64,000 bases of DNA from Neptuniibacter sp. (GTDB taxonomy: Bacteria; Pseudomonadota; Gammaproteobacteria; Pseudomonadales; Balneatricaceae). Below, one piece after another: positions 58,706 to 64,000 of the stretch. Positions within the stretch are counted from its first letter, which is position 1; the number at the start of each line of letters is the position of its first letter. Both the position numbers and the translations under genes were made by a program. Under the pieces are notes generated by a model that ran no database searches, was not told the origin of the DNA, and was given only the letters and a program-made list of their open reading frames with translations. Location: positions 96,124 to 160,123 of the forward strand of contig NZ_JAAEQH010000279.1 in the NCBI RefSeq assembly GCF_024231755.1, read 5' to 3'.

Positions 58706-58978
58706 CTATTTTGATGGTGGAACGTAGCCTTCAGCCTTTTCGTAATCGCCGCCATCCATGAATTTTTGCATTTCGGATTGCAGGAATTCACGGGTAGATG
58801 GGTCCATCATGCTGAGGTGTTTTTCGTTGATGATCATGGTCTGGTGATCAGTCCACTCTTTCCAAGCTTTTTTAGAAATTGTGTCGTAGATCTCCTGGCC
58901 TTTAGCACCTGGATATGGAGGACGATCCAGACCTTCCAGTTCCTCTTTGTACTTACGGCATAAAACGGTGCGGCTCAT
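58706..58978 (-). CDS. yggX: YggX-type Fe(2+)-trafficking protein
   Basis: The 90-residue protein has the YggX signature [24 protein letters not shown] and [27 protein letters not shown]. The family protects iron-sulfur clusters from oxidative damage and may carry iron. It follows mutY by 18 bases and is probably cotranscribed, supplying or guarding the MutY cluster. Confidence 0.96.
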   Translation of the reverse strand: MSRTVLCRKYKEELEGLDRPPYPGAKGQEIYDTISKKAWKEWTDHQTMIINEKHLSMMDPSTREFLQSEMQKFMDGGDYEKAEGYVPPSK

Positions 58979-58996
58979 GTGTCTTGCTCCAAACTA

Positions 58997-60046
58997 TCAA
59001 GAGTCAGCCAGTTGTTGCAGCAGTTTTTTTACTGGTGCTGCCAGGCCAACGTTTTCTGGTTGCTCTATGTTATACCAGAGCAACGGTTTTCCTTCCATGA
59101 CAGAGTCTGTAGGGGTATTTACCCTGGCTTTGACTGGGGTTATATCCAGATGGAAGTGGCTGAAGGTGTGGCGCATTGGTTCCAGTGTCTGGATGCTATC
59201 TTCATCCAGTTCTAGTCCGGTTTCATTTAGTGTGTCACGTAGATCTGCAACCTGTGGAAAACTCCATAGACCTCCCCATAACCCTGTAGGTGGACGCTGA
59301 TAGAGCAAGATTTCTTTTGGATTGCCTTGTTGCAGCATCAGCATATAGGTTTGTTTTACCGGGATGGTTTTCTTTGGTTTAGGGGCCGGTAGCTGATCGG
59401 TTTTACCTTGCTTCAGCGCTTCACAATTTTTCTGAAGAGGGCAGAGTAGGCAAGAGGGTTTACTTCGGGTGCAGAGCGTAGCCCCTAGATCCATCATCGC
59501 CTGGGTATATTCGCCTGTACGGTCACGAGGCGTGTTTTGTTCTGCATACCCCCAGAGCAGTTTCTGGTTCGCAGTGGTTCCTGGCCAACCTTCCAGTGCG
59601 TAGAAACGGGCCAGCACTCGCTTTACATTACCATCCAGTATTGGGGCCCACTTTCCTGTGCTGATAGACAATACTGCGCCAGCTGTTGAGCGGCCGATAC
59701 CGGGTAAGGCCTCCAATTCGTCAACGGTTTCCGGGAACAAGCCGTGAAAATCTGAAGCGACTATTTGAGCTGTCTTGTGCAGATTACGGGCACGGGCGTA
59801 GTAGCCCAGACCGGTCCAGAGGTGCAGCACCTCATCCTGCTCGGCTTCTGCCAATGCTTCTACGTTAGGGAAGCGTTCCATAAAACGCTGGTAATAGGGG
59901 ATCACAGTTGCAACCTGAGTTTGCTGCAACATAATCTCGGATATCCAGGTGTTATAGGCTGTTTTCTTTTCCTGCCAGGGCAGGTCATGACGGCCGTGCT
60001 GGTCAAACCATTCCAGCACGGCGTTGGAGAATTGCTCAGGTGTCAT
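58997..60046 (-). CDS. mutY: A/G-specific adenine DNA glycosylase
   Basis: The 349-residue enzyme has the HhH motif [14 protein letters not shown] with the catalytic Asp region [12 protein letters not shown], the MutY motif [13 protein letters not shown] and a [4Fe-4S] ligand set [19 protein letters not shown]-terminal NUDIX-like 8-oxoG recognition domain follows. It removes adenine mispaired with 8-oxoguanine. It lies 6 bases after the asmA-like gene. Confidence 0.96.
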   Translation of the reverse strand: MTPEQFSNAVLEWFDQHGRHDLPWQEKKTAYNTWISEIMLQQTQVATVIPYYQRFMERFPNVEALAEAEQDEVLHLWTGLGYYARARNLHKTAQIVASDFHGLFPETVDELEALPGIGRSTAGAVLSISTGKWAPILDGNVKRVLARFYALEGWPGTTANQKLLWGYAEQNTPRDRTGEYTQAMMDLGATLCTRSKPSCLLCPLQKNCEALKQGKTDQLPAPKPKKTIPVKQTYMLMLQQGNPKEILLYQRPPTGLWGGLWSFPQVADLRDTLNETGLELDEDSIQTLEPMRHTFSHFHLDITPVKARVNTPTDSVMEGKPLLWYNIEQPENVGLAAPVKKLLQQLADS

Positions 60047-60052
60047 TTGCGG

Positions 60053-62158
60053 TTAGAACAGCCCTTTAAGTTTGTCGCCTAGTTTGCCTTTCAGCTTCTC
60101 TTCCACTTTCTTCTTCGCTTTCTCTTTAACCTGTTTCTTCATTGCGTTAGTAATGAAGCTGAAGTCAGGCTTACACAGCTCAGCTGGTGGAGTGTTGAAA
60201 CTACCTTTACAGTCGATTGGAATCTCTACACCTTCCAGTTTATCCGGGAAGGAGCAGGTTTCTTTGAACAGGTTCTTCTCAACCATAAAGCCTAGACGGT
60301 AATCCAGAAGCTGTTTTGGCAGGTTGACAGTGCCTTTGCCGCTCAAGACCATCGCATCCAGTGCTGCTTTTAGGTCTTTATTACTGATAACACCGTTTTT
60401 GATATTTGCAGAAGCGCCCATATTGGCAAATGGCGTAGAGCGGTCAACTTCCTTGGTATTGATACCCAAAGAGCTAACATTGTTCATGCCTTGGCAAACC
60501 GTCTGAGCCATATCAATGCCATGCACCTCACCATCCTTCATATTCACATTTGCGGTACCGGTTACGCTGTTCACAAAGTCGTGAACCGAGTTGCCGCGTA
60601 GTGTCAGATTGGATTTTGAGTTGAATGTACCTGTTAACTGTTCAACCTGTGCAGCGGCCTTCAGCATATCGCCAATCTGAATTCCGCTGATGGTTTTGTT
60701 GGATTTTATGAGCGGTGTTTTGTTACGAACATCTACAGTTACGTTGTTACGTACCGAACCGCCATATAGGTCTGCATCGATTTTGCTAGCCTTGATCAGC
60801 CCGCCGTGAGCACTTACCTGCAATGCAATGTTGCTTACATCCATATTGGATACGTGCAGAGCTTTAAGACCTAGTTTTGCATCGAGTTCTAGTGCTTTTA
60901 GTGCCTCAACCGGGATAACCGGAGCTTTTGAATAACCTTGACCAGTAGTCGATGTGGCTTTCTCGGAAGAACCTTCCGTTGCAGGTGGCATATAACGATC
61001 AGCATCTATCTTGTCACCTTGCAGGTTTAGCGTGATCGCTCCGTTGGCCAGGTTAAAGCCTGCAGACCCGTTAAAGGTCGTATCATCAAGTTTAAGAGTG
61101 ATCGCTTTTGCTGTAACTGTATTTGCAGGGCCTTCCAGAACGGTATTAAAGCTGATCGCTTTAAGTACGGCAGGATCAGTGGTTTTAACTTCTGCCTGAC
61201 CAACAGCGGTCAGGAGTTTGTTCAATTCAAATGAGGCCACATCCAACTTACCGCTGATCTGCGGAGCTGCAAAATCTTTAACAGTTACGTTGCCGGTTGC
61301 ATTCAGGTTAGCTACAGAGAATTTAAGATTATTCAGTTGAGCAGACTGGTTAGCCAGATCTGCCTCAATATCTGCTGCAGTTGCCAGCTCAAGAGATTTG
61401 CCACCGAATGGTTTGCCGCCAACGGTCAGGTTGCTGTCCAGACCTTTGATCTTGTACAGCTGGTTTTCCAGATCAAGAAAGAATTCAGCAGACAGTTTAG
61501 CGTTGGCTTTGATCTGTTCTTCACCTTTAACCGACTGCACTGCGTTAAAGCTAAGCTCGGCTGGGAAGAATGCATTGGTTACCACCTGACCGGAGGTCAT
61601 GTTGAAGTCGTTCAGAGTGGCTTCAGTCTGAGTTGTCTTATCCTGATAGTTGATAAAACCGTTAGTGATCTGAATGCTGTCGATATCCAGAGCGATTGCG
61701 GCGCCGCCTGCTGCTTCACCCGCGTTTGCAGGTTTGCTTTCGGCTGCGGTTTTACCCTGATTGGTGCTTACTTCTGCAGCCCAGTTAGCAGAACCATCTT
61801 TCTCTTTAACCAGATTCAGTTTTAAACCATCAACGACAACGCTTTCCATCTCAACGTTGCCAGACATAAGTGCCGGTAGGCGAACAGATATACGAGCCTG
61901 ATTGAGACTTGCAAGGTCAGCTTTGCCCGGGAATTTAACGTCAATCTTATTAACTTCCAGGCCTAACCAAGGAAAAACAGACCAGCCAATATCACCGTTG
62001 ATTTTTAACTCAACCCCACCTTGATCCAGTGCTGCGGTTTCAATTTCTGGTTTGTATTCGTTCGGGTCAAAAAAAGCACCGAGAATAGCGCCGCCAGCAA
62101 CAATGACCACAACAATCAGTGCGGCGAGCCCTGCGACGAGTTTCAGTAAACCTTTCAT
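60053..62158 (-). CDS. AsmA-family protein
   Basis: The 701-residue protein has an N-terminal membrane segment (about 5-30), FDPNEYKPEIE and repeated beta-rich segments, with ALDIDSIQITNGFINYQDK and IDMAQTVCQGMNNVSSLG, typical of AsmA. A lysine-rich C-terminus (KEKAKKKVEEKLKGKLGDKLKGLF) follows. AsmA-like proteins span the periplasm and are implicated in lipid transport and outer-membrane assembly. The order asmA, mutY, yggX next to hisBH is conserved in Pseudomonas. Confidence 0.92.
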   Translation of the reverse strand: MKGLLKLVAGLAALIVVVIVAGGAILGAFFDPNEYKPEIETAALDQGGVELKINGDIGWSVFPWLGLEVNKIDVKFPGKADLASLNQARISVRLPALMSGNVEMESVVVDGLKLNLVKEKDGSANWAAEVSTNQGKTAAESKPANAGEAAGGAAIALDIDSIQITNGFINYQDKTTQTEATLNDFNMTSGQVVTNAFFPAELSFNAVQSVKGEEQIKANAKLSAEFFLDLENQLYKIKGLDSNLTVGGKPFGGKSLELATAADIEADLANQSAQLNNLKFSVANLNATGNVTVKDFAAPQISGKLDVASFELNKLLTAVGQAEVKTTDPAVLKAISFNTVLEGPANTVTAKAITLKLDDTTFNGSAGFNLANGAITLNLQGDKIDADRYMPPATEGSSEKATSTTGQGYSKAPVIPVEALKALELDAKLGLKALHVSNMDVSNIALQVSAHGGLIKASKIDADLYGGSVRNNVTVDVRNKTPLIKSNKTISGIQIGDMLKAAAQVEQLTGTFNSKSNLTLRGNSVHDFVNSVTGTANVNMKDGEVHGIDMAQTVCQGMNNVSSLGINTKEVDRSTPFANMGASANIKNGVISNKDLKAALDAMVLSGKGTVNLPKQLLDYRLGFMVEKNLFKETCSFPDKLEGVEIPIDCKGSFNTPPAELCKPDFSFITNAMKKQVKEKAKKKVEEKLKGKLGDKLKGLF

Positions 62159-62292
62159 TAATTCTCTCCTTGGTAAGACTGAAAGATAAGAGGAAGCATA
62201 AACGGAATTGATGAAGTTTCAACGCTACAGGCTGAAGGGGGAATGAATATTTTGGCAATCTGTGAAAAAGTCTGGCAATTGTTACAGCTAAG

Positions 62293-63198
62293 CTAGTAAC
62301 AGACCCGGTTTTTGCCTTGGTCTTTGGCGCGGTAAAGAGCTAGGTCAGCTTGTTTTAGCATCAGGTCGCGATCAGTGAACTCAAGATCAAGTTCACCTAC
62401 ACCAAAACTGGCGGTTACTCGCAGGGTTTCGGAGCTGGTTATCTGAACTTCGATTTGGGATAGCTTTTCTCTGTACCTCTCTGCAATAACGGCAGCATCT
62501 TCCAGCGAGGTTTCTGGAAGAATGATTAAAAACTCTTCTCCACCATACCTACAGAGTACATCATTCGCTCGTGAGTAACGGTTTAGGCACTCAGCAGCGG
62601 TTTTTAATATGATGTCACCAGTGTCGTGACCGTAGCCATCATTGATCGCTTTGAAATTATCCAGATCCAGTAGGATAGCGGAGATGGGGCGTTCTTTACG
62701 GGCGGCATCTTTGCACAAACGTTTAAGCTGTTTACGACCCTCTCGGCGGTTGTAGATGCCGGTTAGATCATCATAAGAGGCGAGGCGTTTGAGTTTGGCC
62801 TCCAGATTTTTCTGCTCGGTGATGTCTATGATTGCCCCGATTAAACCTGCCACTTCTCCTTTCTCATTCACAAATGTGGCTTTTTCAAATTTAACGTAGC
62901 GGGTTTCTTGCTTGGAGCGGTGTACAGGAGTTTCGTAAACTTGAACACCGGGATTGTCGATCAGTTCCTTATCTGAAGCATCAAAAATAGAGGCTGGAAC
63001 TTTGTCGAACAGATCGTAGACCTGTTTACCTATAATCTCTTCGCGTTTTGCGCCGACATACTCTTCATAAGCTTTATTACAACCGAGATAGAATCCCTCC
63101 CGATCTTTGTAATAAATGGGAAAAGGCAAGGCATCAATCACCAATAACAGAGCCCGGTGATTGCCTTTAAGGAGTTGCTGAAGGCTTACTTCATCCAT
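62293..63198 (-). CDS. PAS-GGDEF diguanylate cyclase
   Basis: The 301-residue protein has a PAS domain (about 20-130, FPIYYKDREGFYLGCNKAYEEYVGAKREEIIG) and a GGDEF domain (about 140-300). Its GGEEF active site (CRYGGEEFLI) has the I-site RAND five residues before it, so it should be an active, feedback-inhibited cyclase. I use ATG 63198 in place of the TTG at 63204. It has no membrane or signal sequence. It is divergent from hisB. Confidence 0.88.
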   Translation of the reverse strand: MDEVSLQQLLKGNHRALLLVIDALPFPIYYKDREGFYLGCNKAYEEYVGAKREEIIGKQVYDLFDKVPASIFDASDKELIDNPGVQVYETPVHRSKQETRYVKFEKATFVNEKGEVAGLIGAIIDITEQKNLEAKLKRLASYDDLTGIYNRREGRKQLKRLCKDAARKERPISAILLDLDNFKAINDGYGHDTGDIILKTAAECLNRYSRANDVLCRYGGEEFLIILPETSLEDAAVIAERYREKLSQIEVQITSSETLRVTASFGVGELDLEFTDRDLMLKQADLALYRAKDQGKNRVCY

Positions 63199-63303
63199 CG
63201 GCAAAGCTCTACGTGGAAATTAAGATTACTTAAAAGATAGTGCAGAGATGAGGGCTTTGCTTCTATTTGTATGCTGAAAAGTGCATGAATTTGGGGATGG
63301 TTG

Positions 63304-63309
63304 TATAAT
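63304..63309 (+). promoter_or_regulatory. Possible -10 box of hisB
   Basis: A perfect TATAAT is 33 bases before the hisB start codon; no good -35 box was seen at 16-18 bases upstream. Confidence 0.4.
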
Positions 63310-63341
63310 CGGCGCTCTGTTCAAACTAGCGGGAGATAACC

Positions 63342-63935
63342 ATGGCGGAACGTACAGCCAAGGTAAGCCGAAATACATTGGAGACACAGATTACTGTGTC
63401 GGTAAATATTGATGGTACTGGCCAATTTAAGGCAGAAACCGGTGTGCCTTTCTTAGAGCACATGATGGAGCAGATCTCCCGTCACGGTCTGATCGATCTG
63501 GATATCCATGCGGTAGGTGACACACACATCGACGATCACCACACAGTGGAAGATATCGGTATTACTCTGGGTCAGGCATTCAAAGAAGCGGTAGGTGATC
63601 GTAAAGGCATCATGCGTTACGGCCACGCATATTGCCCATTGGATGAAGCGCTGTCTCGTGTGGTAATCGATTTCTCTGGCCGTCCGGGGTTGGAGATGGA
63701 TGTGGAATTCACCCGTGCCAGTATTGGCAAGCTGGATACGCAACTGTTCTGGGAATTCTTCCAGGGTTTTGTGAACCACGCGGGCGTGACTTTGCACATC
63801 GATAATCTGAAAGGTTTTAACGCGCACCACCAGGCGGAAACAATCTTTAAAGCGTTTGGTCGTGCCCTGCGTTTTGCGTTGGAAATTGATGCGCGCGCAG
63901 CGGATGTAATGCCATCCACTAAGGGGTGTTTGTAA
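63342..63935 (+). CDS. hisB: Imidazoleglycerol-phosphate dehydratase
   Basis: The 197-residue protein matches monofunctional His[39 protein letters not shown] and [17 protein letters not shown], with the His-rich metal ligands in place. It dehydrates imidazole glycerol phosphate in histidine synthesis. No phosphatase domain is present, unlike the E. coli bifunctional protein. hisH follows 3 bases downstream. Confidence 0.97.
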   Translation: MAERTAKVSRNTLETQITVSVNIDGTGQFKAETGVPFLEHMMEQISRHGLIDLDIHAVGDTHIDDHHTVEDIGITLGQAFKEAVGDRKGIMRYGHAYCPLDEALSRVVIDFSGRPGLEMDVEFTRASIGKLDTQLFWEFFQGFVNHAGVTLHIDNLKGFNAHHQAETIFKAFGRALRFALEIDARAADVMPSTKGCL

Positions 63936-63938
63936 GTT

Positions 63939-64000
63939 ATGTCGACTGTTGCAGTAATCGACTATGGCATGGGCAACCTACACTCGGTTGCCAAAGCACT
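63939..64000 (+). CDS. hisH: Imidazole glycerol phosphate synthase subunit HisH, 3' partial
   Basis: The frame starts MSTVAVIDYGMGNLHSVAKA and runs off the window. VIDYGMGNLHSVAKA is the typical start of the HisH glutamine amidotransferase. It begins 3 bases after the hisB stop. Confidence 0.9.
   Translation, partial: MSTVAVIDYGMGNLHSVAKA

Overview
The window is a 64 kb chromosomal piece of a marine gammaproteobacterium, most likely an Oceanospirillales member. This is inferred from the asmA-mutY-yggX genes beside a monofunctional hisB-hisH (as in Pseudomonas and relatives), the glucosylglycerate osmolyte cassette, the Bat operon and the very dense signal-transduction content. No mobile element, prophage, CRISPR array or rRNA was seen. 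The base composition looks even by eye.

Layout. 1-5178: a plus-strand redox operon, cut off on the left. It holds a NirB-like flavoprotein fused to a [2Fe-2S] domain and a heme-b-type membrane domain, an 11-heme cytochrome c, a Tll0287/DUF3365-type heme lipoprotein, a small cytochrome c lipoprotein, a tandem truncated hemoglobin and a ferredoxin-NAD(P)H reductase. A hairpin terminator follows. 5406-17609: two facing sensory modules, each with a solute-binding protein, a histidine kinase and a c-di-GMP enzyme. One carries an intact diguanylate cyclase, the other a phosphodiesterase with a decayed GGDEF. 17887-21735: the osmolyte operon (phosphatase, synthase, phosphorylase), followed directly by a telomere-like heptamer repeat. 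21796-35110: HDOD protein, acpH, two chemotaxis receptors, a membrane sensor plus DUF3365 hybrid kinase, an HD-GYP protein and a DUF3365-GGDEF-EAL protein. 35304-36886: purEK. 37197-39052: a LuxR-type regulator divergent from an AhpD-like protein and a thioredoxin. 39337-43988: TonB receptor, YfiR-like protein and CHASE8-type GGDEF-EAL. 44327-51291: MoxR-Bat operon. 51438-55562: an acyltransferase and a sulfotransferase / small protein / arylsulfotransferase-like trio. 55956-57533: Aer-like receptor. 57891-58687: a tRNA-Phe transcription unit with promoter, two tRNA-Phe(GAA) genes, three ~168-bp repeats ending in the tRNA 3' sequence, and a terminator. 58706-64000: yggX, mutY, asmA-like, a PAS-GGDEF protein, hisB and the start of hisH.

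How it fits together. Three themes recur. First, respiratory or nitrogen-oxide redox chemistry: hemoglobins, multiheme cytochromes, three separate DUF3365 heme domains, a NrtA-like binding protein and a receptor with a nitrate-sensor-like P-box motif. Second, c-di-GMP control: four proteins with GGDEF motifs that look active, four EAL or HD-GYP phosphodiesterase candidates, and an HDOD protein. Third, cell-surface and envelope functions: Bat, AsmA, sulfotransferases and the TonB receptor.

The most unusual items are the redox operon, the pair of opposed binding-protein/c-di-GMP modules, and the tRNA-Phe repeat array, which resembles the E. coli tyrT/rtT arrangement. All family assignments are by reading the translated sequence; no database search was run.
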